Below, piece after piece: positions 33,725 to 42,723 of a stretch of 42,831 nt of DNA. The translations under genes were made by a program, and so were the position numbers. The first letter of the stretch is position 1. Each line of letters begins with the position of its first letter. Source of the DNA: Oscillospiraceae bacterium (GTDB taxonomy: Bacteria; Bacillota; Clostridia; Oscillospirales; Oscillospiraceae); NCBI GenBank assembly GCA_016293265.1, contig JAEDEN010000007.1, forward strand, positions 1-42,831. The letters are read 5' to 3'. The notes under the pieces were generated by a model. It was not told where the DNA came from and searched no databases. It saw only the letters and a list, made by a program, of their open reading frames with translations.

Positions 33725-34324
33725 GTGAGTGATGAGATGCGCACCTTCGGCTATATCTGCCCCAAGTGCGGCAAGGCAGTGATGAAGAGCCGCAGCGTGT
33801 TTGCGCTGGAGGCCTCTGACGCCGAGATCGCCTGTGACTGCGGTGAAAGCGTTCTGCATACCAAGTTCGACGGCCGGAATTATCAGATCTATGTCCCCTG
33901 CGGCATCTGCGGCCAGACCCATATGGCAGACTGCCCTCCCCAGCGGGTGCTCCGGGGGGCAACGGCCCTGGGCTGCAGTGAGACGAAGCAGTTTTGCTGC
34001 TATATCGGCGACGAGGGCACCGTGGAAAAGAACCTGCGGGAGCTTTCCGTTCTGGTGCAGAAGGAAAAGGATGCGGAGGACCAGGAGGCCTTTTTGGACA
34101 ATGTCATCATGTACGAGGTCCTCTCCGAGCTGAAGGAGATCGCATCCCGGCCCAACGGCATCACCTGCGCCTGCGGCTCCAAAAGCTGCGGCATGGAGAT
34201 CCGCCGCTCCGCCGTGGACCTTGTCTGCCGGACCTGCGGGGCGAAGCTGCGCATCCCCGCCGCCACGGACCGGGACCTGGATGACCTTTGCTGCCACATG
34301 AAGCTGGTGATCCCCGGGGCATGA
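33725..34324 (+). CDS. Multi-zinc-ribbon protein of unknown function
   Basis: A 199-residue cytoplasmic protein with several cysteine pairs: ICPKCGKAV near residue 12, a nearby CDCG, VPCGICGQTH near 60, TCACGSKSCG near 155 and VCRTCGAKL near 170. This suggests two or three zinc ribbons around a helical central part (about 100-145, rich in Glu and Lys). No enzyme motif is seen. The start is GTG 33725, seven bases after AGAGGTG; a TTG 21 bases upstream is possible but lacks a site. Its stop overlaps the start of the NhaC-type gene (ATGA), so the two are probably translated together, though a functional link is unproven. Confidence 0.75.
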   Translation: MSDEMRTFGYICPKCGKAVMKSRSVFALEASDAEIACDCGESVLHTKFDGRNYQIYVPCGICGQTHMADCPPQRVLRGATALGCSETKQFCCYIGDEGTVEKNLRELSVLVQKEKDAEDQEAFLDNVIMYEVLSELKEIASRPNGITCACGSKSCGMEIRRSAVDLVCRTCGAKLRIPAATDRDLDDLCCHMKLVIPGA

Positions 34325-35643
34325 TGGTTACTTCCTTTGCCGCTTTCCTTGCGGCGGTGCTGTTTTGCGTGGTTACGGGGCACAGCCTCCTCTGGGCGCT
34401 GTGGCTGGGCATCGCCCTCTTTTCCGCTGTGGGAGTGAGGCGGGGCCACGCTCCCCGGTCCATCGCGGCTATGGCCTGGAAGAAGGGCCGCACCTCCCTC
34501 ATTGTCGTCCCGGTGTTTTTCTTCATCGGCATGGTGACGGCCCTGTGGCGTTCCTCCGGCACCATCGCCTACTTCCTCTACTATGGCTTGAAGGGCATCT
34601 CCCCGCCCCTCTTTCTCCTTATGGCCTTCCTGCTCTGCGCGCTGCTGTCCTTCGCCCTGGGCACCAGCTTCGGGGTTGCGGGCACGGCGGGAGTGGTTCT
34701 CATCACCATGGCCCGTTCCGGCGGTGTGGACCTTGCCCTGACGGCCGGGGCCATTGTCTCCGGGGCCTATTTCGGGGACCGCTGCTCCCCTATGTCCTCC
34801 TGCGCAGCTTTGGTGGCCGCCTGTACAGGAACGGAGCTTTACTCCAACGTGCGGGAGATGCTGCGCACCGCCGCCCTCCCCACGGTTCTGGCGGCGGCTG
34901 TCTACGGCGTCCTTTCCCTGCGCAACCCCATGGACGGGGCGGATACCGCAGTGCTCTCCGCCCTGTCGGAGGGCTTCCGCCTCCATTGGGCGGTGCTGCT
35001 GCCGGCGGTATTGATGCTGCTGCTGCCCCTTGCCAGGGTCCCTGTAAAGTGGGCCATGGCGGCAAGCGCCTTTACCGCCCTGGTTCTCAGCGTCCTTTTG
35101 CAGGGAATGCCCCTGCCTGATGCCCTGGGCTGCGCCGTGGTGGGCTACAAGCCGGAGGGCCCCCTGGGAGCCATTCTCGGCGGAGGCGGCGTGGTGTCCA
35201 TGATGAAATCCGCCGCCATCGTCTTTTCCACCAGCCTGTATGCCGGCATCCTGGACGGCATCGACGCCCTCTCCGGCGCCGGTAAGCGGATCGAAGGGCT
35301 GGTGGAAAAGCTGGGGCTCTTTCCCGCCACTGCCATCGTCAACATCCTCACCGGCTGCTTTTTCTGCAACCAGAGCGTGATCGTCGTTCTGGGGGAGCAG
35401 CTCATGGCCCCCCACTACCGCCGCGCGGGGCTGTCCAGACAGACGCTGGCCATGGACATCGCCAACTCCGGCGTCATGCTGGCGGGGCTGATCCCCTGGT
35501 CCATCGCTATCTCCATCCCCCTGTCCATGCTGGACGTGGGACTGGAGGCCATCCCCTGGTGCATCCTTTTGTACCTGGTGCCTTTGTGCTATCTCTTTAC
35601 AAGGCGCTTCTTCCTGCCCGGCCAGAATCCGGCCGGATCCTAA
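34321..35643 (+). CDS. NhaC-family Na+/H+ antiporter-like protein
   Basis: A 440-residue membrane protein with about 11-12 hydrophobic helices. The family pattern is FALGTSFGVAGTAGVVLITM and GAYFGDRCSPMSSCAALVAA, matching the NhaC motif (GD-x-x-SP-x-S). The second half has CFFCNQSVIVVLGEQLM and LAMDIANSGVMLAGLIPW. NhaC-type carriers exchange Na+ for H+, though some relatives carry malate/lactate or amino acids, so the substrate is open. The ATG at 34321 overlaps the previous stop by four bases and has no strong Shine-Dalgarno, consistent with coupling. Confidence 0.85.
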   Translation: MMVTSFAAFLAAVLFCVVTGHSLLWALWLGIALFSAVGVRRGHAPRSIAAMAWKKGRTSLIVVPVFFFIGMVTALWRSSGTIAYFLYYGLKGISPPLFLLMAFLLCALLSFALGTSFGVAGTAGVVLITMARSGGVDLALTAGAIVSGAYFGDRCSPMSSCAALVAACTGTELYSNVREMLRTAALPTVLAAAVYGVLSLRNPMDGADTAVLSALSEGFRLHWAVLLPAVLMLLLPLARVPVKWAMAASAFTALVLSVLLQGMPLPDALGCAVVGYKPEGPLGAILGGGGVVSMMKSAAIVFSTSLYAGILDGIDALSGAGKRIEGLVEKLGLFPATAIVNILTGCFFCNQSVIVVLGEQLMAPHYRRAGLSRQTLAMDIANSGVMLAGLIPWSIAISIPLSMLDVGLEAIPWCILLYLVPLCYLFTRRFFLPGQNPAGS

Positions 35644-35742
35644 AACCTATCCCGCCGGCGGCCCTCTGCGGCACCCGGCGGCCCCCCGGGGCAGCCGGAG
35701 CACTTCCCCGGGGTACCGTATCAGAAAGGACTTGATGGTTCC

Positions 35743-36906
35743 ATGATTTCCCTGCTCGCCCGCATCTTCATCAAGCCGGAGGGCAAGTCCGCCGCCCAGG
35801 TCCGCAAGGCCTACGGCACTCTCTCCGGTGTGGTGGGCATCCTGCTCAACATTCTCCTCTTCGCCGGGAAATTCCTGGCGGGTACCCTCTCCCATTCCAT
35901 CGCTATCACGGCGGACGCCTTCAACAACCTCTCCGACGCCGGTTCTTCCGTTGTGACGCTGCTGGGCTTCCAATTGGCGGGCCAGCGTCCCGACCCCCAT
36001 CACCCCTTCGGCCACGGACGCATTGAGTATCTCTCCGGCCTGGCCGTCTCCATGATGATCCTGCTGATGGGCTTCGAACTGGCCAGATCCTCCCTGGAGA
36101 AGATCCTTCACCCCGCCGCCGTGGATTCCAGCGCTGTGGTCATCGCCATCTTGTGCGTGTCCATCGGGGTGAAGTTGTACATGTCCTTCTATAACCGCCG
36201 CCTGGGGTCTAAGCTGAACGCCCCTGCCATGCTGGCCACCGCCGCCGACTCCCTCAGCGACTCCGTGGCCACCCTTGCCGTTCTGGCCGCCACCCTCATC
36301 TCCCGCTTCACCAACGTTATGATCGACGGCTGGTGCGGCATATTGGTGGCAGCGTTTATCCTCTGGTCCGGCTTCAATGCCGCCAAGGATACGATCAATC
36401 CCCTCCTGGGCACCGCCCCCACGAAGGAGTTCGTGAACCAGATTTCCACGCTGGTGCTCTCCCATCCGGTGGTGCTGGGCATCCACGACCTGCTGGTTCA
36501 TGACTACGGCCCGGGACGGCTGATGATCTCCCTTCATGCGGAAGTTTCGGCCGCAGGGGATGTGCTGGCCCTCCACGACGAGATCGACAACATCGAACGC
36601 CAGCTCCAGCGGGAGCTGAACTGCCACGCCGTCATCCACATGGACCCTGTGGTCACCGACGACGGCGCCGTGGCCAAGACGAAGCAGGCCGTCGCCGCCC
36701 TGACGGCGGACATTGACCCCCGCCTCACCATCCATGATTTCCGAATGGTCACCGGACCCACCCACACCAACGTCATCTTCGATGTGGTGGCCCCCTACGG
36801 CTTTTCCGTGACCGACGAGGCGCTGGCGGCGGAGATCCAGCGGCGGGTAGCCGCCCTGGAGGGCAATTACTTTGCCGTTGTCACCGTGGACAAGAGCTAT
36901 ACCTGA
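35743..36906 (+). CDS. Cation diffusion facilitator (CDF) family transporter
   Basis: A 387-residue divalent-metal/proton antiporter. Six membrane helices lie in residues about 20-215, with metal-site motifs ADAFNNLSDAGSS (helix 2) and ATAADSLSDSVA (helix 5). A histidine-containing stretch, DPHHPFGHGRIEY, follows helix 2, typical of FieF/ZitB relatives. The cytoplasmic C-terminal domain begins near 225 and appears in two successive parts (about 225-305 and 310-385), longer than the ~300-residue E. coli protein. Likely substrates are Zn, Fe, Mn or Cd. It lies 99 bases after the NhaC gene. Confidence 0.93.
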   Translation: MISLLARIFIKPEGKSAAQVRKAYGTLSGVVGILLNILLFAGKFLAGTLSHSIAITADAFNNLSDAGSSVVTLLGFQLAGQRPDPHHPFGHGRIEYLSGLAVSMMILLMGFELARSSLEKILHPAAVDSSAVVIAILCVSIGVKLYMSFYNRRLGSKLNAPAMLATAADSLSDSVATLAVLAATLISRFTNVMIDGWCGILVAAFILWSGFNAAKDTINPLLGTAPTKEFVNQISTLVLSHPVVLGIHDLLVHDYGPGRLMISLHAEVSAAGDVLALHDEIDNIERQLQRELNCHAVIHMDPVVTDDGAVAKTKQAVAALTADIDPRLTIHDFRMVTGPTHTNVIFDVVAPYGFSVTDEALAAEIQRRVAALEGNYFAVVTVDKSYT

Positions 36907-36914
36907 TGACAGTT

Positions 36915-36940
36915 AAGACGCGCCTGCGGGCGCGTCTTTT
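36915..36940 (+). terminator. Terminator after the CDF gene
   Basis: AAGACGCGCC (36915-36924) pairs with GGCGCGTCTT (36929-36938) around a TGCG loop and is followed by TT. Confidence 0.88.
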
Positions 36941-37028
36941 CCTTTTGCCGGAACAGCCCCCACCCCTTCCGCATATTCCTCCCGCGTTTCGGGCAATCTA
37001 TGGAAAACCTATCAAAGAGGTGACTTCC

Positions 37029-38045
37029 ATGAACGAAAAGCGCGTCGGAACGCGCACCATCGCCCTCGCCTATCCGCCCTCTGTCCTCTCCTGCGCCGCC
37101 GTCGGCGGGAAAATGGAGAGTCAGGGGCCTCTGGCCTCCTTTTTTGACGAACTGGGGCAGGACTCCTTCTTCGGGGAAAAGACCTGGGAAAAGGCGGAGT
37201 CCACCATGCAGAAAAAAGCCCTACAGACTGCCCTGAACAAGGCAAGCCTCAAGCCCAAGGACCTGGACTACGTCCTGGGGGGCGACCTGTTGAACCAGTG
37301 CATTGGCTCCTCCTTTGGCCTCCGGGACTTTGGCATCCCCTTCTACGGCCTTTACGGCGCCTGTTCCACCATGGGGGAATCCCTCTCCCTGGCCGCCCTG
37401 CTCATTGACGGAGGCTACGCCCGCACCGCCGCCGCCATCACCTCTTCCCACTTCTGCACGGCGGAGCGGCAGTACCGGATGCCTGTGCCCTACGGCAGCC
37501 AGCGCCCCCCCACCGCCCAGTGGACGGCCACCGCCTCCGGCTGCACCATTCTCACCGGGGAGGGGAACGGGCCCTATATCACCCACGTCACCTGCGGCAA
37601 GATCGTGGACCGGGGCGTGGCTGACGCCAACAACATGGGGGCGGCCATGGCTCCGGCGGCCTACGACACCCTGGCTGCCTTCTTCCGGGACACGGGTACA
37701 AAGCCCTCGGATTACGACCTGGTCCTCACCGGCGACCTGGGGACTCTGGGCCACGATATCGTCCGGGAGTTCTTTATGCGGGACGGCATCGACATGGGGG
37801 AGGGGTTCCAGGACTGCGGCCTTTTGCTCTATGACCGTCAGCAGCAGGATATGCACGCCGGGGCCTCCGGCTGCGGCTGTTCCGCCGCTGTTCTCAATGG
37901 CTACCTGCTCTCCCGTTTCCGGGACGGCAGTCTCAAGCGCATCGTCTTTGCCCCCACGGGGGCGCTGCTCTCTCCCACCTCCAGCTTCCAGGGGGAATCC
38001 ATCCCCGGCATCTGCCACGCTGTATGCATTTCGTGCGATAAATAG
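37029..38045 (+). CDS. spoVAD: Stage V sporulation protein AD
   Basis: A 338-residue protein with a thiolase-like fold that binds dipicolinic acid for the SpoVA channel and sits at the outer face of the inner spore membrane. Recognisable are DYVLGGDLLNQCIGSSFGLR, FYGLYGACSTMGESLSLAAL, AITSSHFCTAERQYRMPVPY and GASGCGCSAAVLNGYLL. Length matches Bacillus SpoVAD. ATG 37029 follows AGAGGTGA. It lies apart from spoVAE (30356-30712, opposite strand). After the stop, 38046-38204 contains only incidental open frames. Confidence 0.92.
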   Translation: MNEKRVGTRTIALAYPPSVLSCAAVGGKMESQGPLASFFDELGQDSFFGEKTWEKAESTMQKKALQTALNKASLKPKDLDYVLGGDLLNQCIGSSFGLRDFGIPFYGLYGACSTMGESLSLAALLIDGGYARTAAAITSSHFCTAERQYRMPVPYGSQRPPTAQWTATASGCTILTGEGNGPYITHVTCGKIVDRGVADANNMGAAMAPAAYDTLAAFFRDTGTKPSDYDLVLTGDLGTLGHDIVREFFMRDGIDMGEGFQDCGLLLYDRQQQDMHAGASGCGCSAAVLNGYLLSRFRDGSLKRIVFAPTGALLSPTSSFQGESIPGICHAVCISCDK

Positions 38046-38204
38046 TTCTTGGGCTGCAACTCCGAAAGTTCACCCGGAACCCCCAAAAAGGAGGCTGATA
38101 CCTGCGGACAGGATCGTGATCGCCTTTTCCAACGCCGTAACCTGGCTCCGCCCCCTGCAGGAGGCCATTCCCGTGGAGATACGGCCCGCTGCCGCACACA
38201 AGAG

Positions 38205-38234
38205 AAAGGACGCACCCGGAGGGTGCGTCCTTTT
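38205..38234. terminator. Bidirectional terminator between spoVAD and pfkA
   Basis: AAAGGACGCACCC (38205-38217) pairs with GGGTGCGTCCTTT (38221-38233), loop GGA, with an A-rich stretch on one side and TTTT on the other. Confidence 0.85.
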
Positions 38235-38254
38235 GCTGTGTACAGTTATGCCTG

Positions 38255-39250
38255 TCAGTGGAGGCTCAGGGCTTCCAGCACATCGTAGCGATCCATTTGG
38301 AAGGGCTTGGTCATGGCCAGGGCCTCCTCCATGTCGATGTCTACCACGCGGCCCTCCTGGGTGGCGATGACCCGGTTGCCCTTATTGGCCACAAGGCTCA
38401 TGACGGCATGGTAACCCATGCGGCTGGCGGTCTCCCGATCCCGGGAGGAGGGAGAACCACCCCGCTGAATGTGGCCCAGGACGGTGACACGGGGGTCGAT
38501 GCCGATCTCATCGTGGATGCGCTTGCCGATGTCCACGGCGCTGCCCGCACCCTCGGCCACCACGATCATAAAGTGGGTGACGCCTGCCAGACGGGCCTTG
38601 CGGATGGCCTCCACGATGTCCCGCTGGAAATCCACGGGACGCTCGGGGATGAGCACCGCGGTGGCGCCCACGCTGATGCCCACATACAGGGCGAGGTAGC
38701 CCGCGTGGCGGCCCATGACCTCCACCACGGAGCAGCGTTCGTGGGACTGCATGGTGTCCCGCAGCTTATCAATGCACTCCACGGCGGTGTTGCAGGCGGT
38801 GTCGAAGCCGATGGTGTAGTGGGAGCAGCCAATATCGTTGTCGATGGTGGCGGGGATACCCACCACCTGCAGGGACTGCCCGTGCTCCGCCGCCTGGCGG
38901 CTCAGGGCCAGAGCACCCCGGAAGGTGCCGTCGCCGCCCACGGCCACAATGCCGTCCAGGCCCAGCAGCTTGCAGGTGCCCAGGGCCTTTTCGCGGCCGG
39001 GGGCGGTCTTGAATTCCTCGCTGCGGGCGGTATAGAGGATGGTGCCCCCCTTGTGGATGATGTGGCTGACGCTGGAGGCGTCCATCTGGATAAAATCTCC
39101 GTTGATGAGTCCGTTCCAGCCCCGGCGGATGCCGATGCACTCCACGCCCCGGCTGATGGCCGTGCGGGTCACGGCGCGGACGGCGGCGTTCATGCCGGGG
39201 GCGTCACCGCCGCTGGTGAGGACGCCGATGCGTTTGACTGCCTTTTCCAT
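38255..39250 (-). CDS. pfkA: ATP-dependent 6-phosphofructokinase
   Basis: A 331-residue glycolytic enzyme that phosphorylates fructose 6-phosphate to fructose 1,6-bisphosphate. The ATP site is ILTSGGDAPGMNAAVRA-like (VLTSGGDAPGMN at the start) and VGGDGTFRGAL; the Gly after GGD favours ATP over pyrophosphate. The substrate site is IPATIDNDI and MGRHAGYLAL. ATG 39250 follows AAAGGAGCC; upstream in-frame ATG at 39340 lies at the promoter and is rejected. Length is slightly above Bacillus PfkA (319). It is monocistronic within the window. Confidence 0.95.
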   Translation of the reverse strand: MEKAVKRIGVLTSGGDAPGMNAAVRAVTRTAISRGVECIGIRRGWNGLINGDFIQMDASSVSHIIHKGGTILYTARSEEFKTAPGREKALGTCKLLGLDGIVAVGGDGTFRGALALSRQAAEHGQSLQVVGIPATIDNDIGCSHYTIGFDTACNTAVECIDKLRDTMQSHERCSVVEVMGRHAGYLALYVGISVGATAVLIPERPVDFQRDIVEAIRKARLAGVTHFMIVVAEGAGSAVDIGKRIHDEIGIDPRVTVLGHIQRGGSPSSRDRETASRMGYHAVMSLVANKGNRVIATQEGRVVDIDMEEALAMTKPFQMDRYDVLEALSLH

Positions 39251-39311
39251 ATATGTTGGCTCCTTTCGGAAAACGTAATGCGGATCAAGGGGCAGAACAC
39301 CCTTGAGACAG

Positions 39312-39340
39312 ATGATAGCAGGGGGACCAGAAGTTGTCAA
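39312..39340 (-). promoter_or_regulatory. pfkA promoter
   Basis: On the - strand a perfect TTGACA (plus 39335-39340) and TATCAT (39312-39317) are separated by 17 bases, 62 bases before the pfkA start. Confidence 0.85.
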
Positions 39341-39474
39341 TAAGGTTTAAGGAAAAGGATTTCCTACGGTGAAAAACGTTTAATCAGATGAGAAAGGTGG
39401 AAAAGAAAGGAAAGATGCGGCACGGAAAAGGGATGATGTCCGACGACGGAAATGAAAAAATACAAGGCAGTTGC

Positions 39475-39503
39475 TTGACAAACGGGGCGGAATCCTGTAA
39501 TTT
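39475..39503 (+). promoter_or_regulatory. leuA leader promoter
   Basis: A perfect TTGACA (39475-39480) is followed by TG-TAATTT with TAATTT at 39498-39503, 17 bases away; an extended TG precedes it. TTTAAT (39501-39506) is an alternative -10. The leader starts just upstream of the T-box. Confidence 0.65.
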
Positions 39504-39529
39504 AATGCGTAACAATAATTCCAAATACG

Positions 39530-39797
39530 ATGACAGGGAGAAAGTTTTTCCGATACGCTTCAGAGAGTTGCCGGTCGCTGCGAGGCAACGCAACGCGGGA
39601 AAACGTCACTGGCCCTTGAGTAGTCCTGCTGAGATGTACATCGTTTAGGCGGGAACGGGTTTCCTCACCGTTACCAAAGAGGCTGTATTCGCCGCGGAGC
39701 GGCCGATATGGAAAGCGGGCAGAATTTGCCAACAAGAGTGGTACCGCGGAAGCAGCAGCTTTCGTCTCTTCAATGGAGGAGACGGAGGCTTTTTTTG
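39530..39797 (+). promoter_or_regulatory. T-box riboswitch, leucine type (specifier CUG)
   Basis: The stem I basal helix AGGG (39535-39538) pairs with CCCT (39614-39617). The upper helix GTTTTTCC (39544-39551) pairs perfectly with GGAAAAAC (39598-39605). Between the two 3' strands is GTCA-CTG-G: aligned with the glyQS layout (loop, specifier, purine, helix), the specifier is CTG at 39610-39612, a leucine codon. The AGAGAG bulge and distal loop lie near 39562-39590. The T-box sequence AGAGTGGTACCGCGG is at 39735-39749. The terminator stem is 39757-39768 with 39779-39790, then seven T residues. Uncharged tRNA-Leu would stabilise the antiterminator and turn on leuA. Confidence 0.9.
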
Positions 39798-39882
39798 TTG
39801 CCCGGCGGCGGAAAAAGGTCCCGCGATTTGAAATCATATGGAAGCGCCGCCTGACACGGCGCATAAAACAGGAGGAACCGAC

Positions 39883-41400
39883 ATGAAGCGCATCAAAATT
39901 TTTGACACCACCCTCCGGGACGGCGAGCAGTCCCCCGGGTGCAGCATGAACCTGTCTGAAAAGATCGAAATGGCCCGGCAGCTGGAAAAGCTGGGGGTGG
40001 ATGTCATCGAGGCGGGTTTTGCCATCGCCTCTCCCATGGACCACAAAAGCGTGAAGGCCATCGCCGCCGCTGTCAGCGAGCCCGTGGTGGCAAGCTTGGC
40101 TCGGTGCACCAAGGGGGACATTGACGCCGCCTGGGACGCCGTGAAGGAAGCAAAGAAGCCCCGCATCCACGTCTTCCTGGCCACCAGCGATATCCACATG
40201 GAGTACAAGCTGCAGATGACCAGGGAGCAGGTGCTCCAGTCCATCAGCGAGATGGTGGCCTACGCCGCAAGCTTGTGCGGGGATATCGAATTTTCCGCCG
40301 AGGACGCTTCCCGCTCCGATCCCGCCTTCCTGGCAAGGTGCTATGAAAACGCCATTGCCGCCGGCGCCACCACACTGAATGTCCCCGACACGGTGGGCTA
40401 CTCCACGCCCCAGGAGATGTATGACCTGATTTGCTATCTGAAAGAGCATGTGAAGGGCATCGACGGTGTGGATATCTCCGTCCACTGCCACAACGACCTG
40501 GGCATGGCCGTTGCCAACTCCCTGGAGTGCATCCGGGCCGGCGCCACCCAGGTGGAGTGCACCGTCAACGGCATTGGCGAGCGGGCCGGCAACGCCAGCC
40601 TGGAGGAGGTCGCCATGGCTCTGCGGACCCGCCGGGACTTCTATCAGGCGGAAACCGGTATCAATACCCGCCAGATTTACCGCTCCAGCAAGCTCCTGAG
40701 CAACATCACCGGCGTGCCAATCCCCCCCAGCAAGGCCATCGTGGGCGCCAACGCCTTTGCCCACGAGTCCGGCATCCACCAACACGGCGTGCTGGCCAAC
40801 GCCCAGACCTACGAGATCATGAACTCCGCCGACGTGGGCGTGCCCCAGAATACCATGGTGCTGGGTAAGCACTCCGGCAAGCACGCCCTGCGGGACAAGC
40901 TTCTCTCCATGGGCTATGAGCTCACCGACGAGGAGATGGAAAAGGTCTTCGCCCGCTTCAAGACCCTGGCGGACAAAAAGAAGAATATCACCGGAAGCGA
41001 CATTGAGGCCCTGGTGCTCCACCGCCGCAACGCCTTCCTGGCAAGCTGCGAGCTGATGAGCCATGTGGTGAACACCGGCCACGGCGTGCCCAATACCTCT
41101 TATATCCAGATGCGCCGGGGCGACACCATTCTGGAGGATGTGGCCATCGGCTCCGGCCCCCTGGACGCCTCTTTCAAGGCCATTAACCATATGCTGGGCC
41201 TGGAGAACATCCGCCTGGGCAGCTACAGCCTCAACGCCGTTACCGACGGTGAGGACGCCATCGGCGAGGCCGTGGTAAAGCTGGAGACTCCCGACGGCGA
41301 GAGCTACACCGGCACCGGCCTTTCCACCGACATCATCGAATCCTCCATCCGTGCCTATGTGAACGGCATCAACAAGATGATGGAGGCCGCCAACCACTGA
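39883..41400 (+). CDS. leuA: 2-isopropylmalate synthase
   Basis: A 505-residue enzyme that condenses 2-ketoisovalerate with acetyl-CoA, the first step of leucine biosynthesis. The TIM-barrel catalytic domain begins IFDTTLRDGEQSPGCSMNLS; SVHCHNDLGMAVANSLECI and CTVNGIGERAGNASLEEV are the metal and acetyl-CoA motifs; HESGIHQHGVL follows. The C-terminal regulatory domain (about 390-505) ends IESSIRAYVNGINKMM, so leucine feedback control is expected. ATG 39883 follows AGGAGG by seven bases. Leucine T-box control upstream and leuC downstream exclude homocitrate or citramalate synthase as the better call. Confidence 0.95.
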   Translation: MKRIKIFDTTLRDGEQSPGCSMNLSEKIEMARQLEKLGVDVIEAGFAIASPMDHKSVKAIAAAVSEPVVASLARCTKGDIDAAWDAVKEAKKPRIHVFLATSDIHMEYKLQMTREQVLQSISEMVAYAASLCGDIEFSAEDASRSDPAFLARCYENAIAAGATTLNVPDTVGYSTPQEMYDLICYLKEHVKGIDGVDISVHCHNDLGMAVANSLECIRAGATQVECTVNGIGERAGNASLEEVAMALRTRRDFYQAETGINTRQIYRSSKLLSNITGVPIPPSKAIVGANAFAHESGIHQHGVLANAQTYEIMNSADVGVPQNTMVLGKHSGKHALRDKLLSMGYELTDEEMEKVFARFKTLADKKKNITGSDIEALVLHRRNAFLASCELMSHVVNTGHGVPNTSYIQMRRGDTILEDVAIGSGPLDASFKAINHMLGLENIRLGSYSLNAVTDGEDAIGEAVVKLETPDGESYTGTGLSTDIIESSIRAYVNGINKMMEAANH

Positions 41401-41463
41401 GAAAGAAAAGGAGAGGCCCGCTCTCCGTCAAATACCAAATCCTTAAAAACAGGAGTGTTTTCT

Positions 41464-42723
41464 ATGGGAATGACAATGACCCAGAAGATCCTGGCCGCTC
41501 ATGCGGGCCTGGAATCCGTCCGTGCCGGCCAGTTGATCCAGGCGAAGCTGGACCTGGTGCTGGGCAACGATATCACCACCCCCGTCGCCATCAACGAATT
41601 CGAGGCCGCAGGCTTCCAGCAGGTCTTTGATAAGAGCCGCATCGCCCTGGTCATGGACCACTTCGCCCCCAACAAGGACATCAAGGCCGCTACCCAGTGC
41701 AAGCAGTGCCGCACCTTTGCCCGCCGCTTTGGCATTGACCACTATTATGATGTGGGCGAGATGGGCATCGAGCACGCGCTGCTGCCGGAAAAGGGCCTGG
41801 TGGCCCCCGGCGAGGCCGTCATCGGCGCCGACTCCCACACCTGCACCTACGGCGCCCTGGGGGCCTTCTCCACCGGCGTGGGCTCCACCGACATGGGCGC
41901 CGCCATGGCTGTGGGCCAGACCTGGTTCAAGGTGCCCTCCGCCATCCGGGTGAATCTGACGGGAAAGCTGAAACCCTATGTCTCCGGCAAGGACGTCATC
42001 CTTACCCTCATCGGCATGATCGGTGTGGACGGCGCCCGGTACCAGTCTCTGGAATTCACCGGCCCCGGCGTGGTAAATCTCACCATCTATGACCGCCTGA
42101 CCATCTCCAACATGGCCATTGAGGCGGGCGCCAAAAACGGCATCTTCCCCGTGGATGAGGTGACGAAGGCCTATGTGGCCGGCCGGGTGGACCGCCCCTG
42201 GACCACCTATGAGGCCGATGCCGATGCGGAGTATGAGCGGACGGTGGAGATCGACCTGTCCCAGGTGGAATGCACCGTGGCCTATCCCCATCTGCCGGAA
42301 AACGCCCACAGCGCCCGGGAGGGAAAGGATATCGCCATCGACCAGATCGTCATTGGCTCCTGCACCAACGGCCAGCTGCCCGATATGGCCGCCGCTGCCG
42401 CCATTTTGAAGGGCAGGCACCTGGCCCCCGGCGTCCGGGGCATCGTCATCCCCGCCACCATGGAGGTGTACCGCCAGTGTATGAAGCAGGGCTACACCGA
42501 TATTTTCCTGGACGCGGGCTGCATCGTTTCCACCCCCACCTGCGGACCCTGCCTGGGCGGCTATATGGGCATCCTGGCCGCCGGAGAGCGCTGCGTCTCC
42601 ACCACCAACCGCAACTTCGTCGGCCGCATGGGCCATGTGGACAGCGAGGTCTACCTGGCCTCCCCCGCCGTGGCCGCCGCATCCGGTATCGCCGGACATA
42701 TCGCCCATCCTGATGAAATCTAA
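41464..42723 (+). CDS. leuC: 3-isopropylmalate dehydratase large subunit
   Basis: A 419-residue aconitase-family subunit that, with LeuD, isomerises 2-isopropylmalate to 3-isopropylmalate. Family motifs are IGADSHTCTYGALGAF, GSCTNGQLPDM (first Fe-S Cys) and STPTCGPCLGG (remaining Fe-S Cys), with NRNFVGRMGH at the end. At about 420 residues it belongs to the shorter, archaeal-like LeuC class rather than the 470-residue E. coli class. ATG 41464 follows AGGAG by eight bases; an in-frame GTG nine bases upstream overlaps the site. leuD is expected just beyond the window edge but cannot be seen. Confidence 0.95.
   Translation: MGMTMTQKILAAHAGLESVRAGQLIQAKLDLVLGNDITTPVAINEFEAAGFQQVFDKSRIALVMDHFAPNKDIKAATQCKQCRTFARRFGIDHYYDVGEMGIEHALLPEKGLVAPGEAVIGADSHTCTYGALGAFSTGVGSTDMGAAMAVGQTWFKVPSAIRVNLTGKLKPYVSGKDVILTLIGMIGVDGARYQSLEFTGPGVVNLTIYDRLTISNMAIEAGAKNGIFPVDEVTKAYVAGRVDRPWTTYEADADAEYERTVEIDLSQVECTVAYPHLPENAHSAREGKDIAIDQIVIGSCTNGQLPDMAAAAAILKGRHLAPGVRGIVIPATMEVYRQCMKQGYTDIFLDAGCIVSTPTCGPCLGGYMGILAAGERCVSTTNRNFVGRMGHVDSEVYLASPAVAAASGIAGHIAHPDEI

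Noticed and set aside
38049..38288. Small open frame between spoVAD and pfkA
   Set aside because: It runs through the bidirectional terminator, lacks a ribosome-binding site and gives a low-complexity translation.
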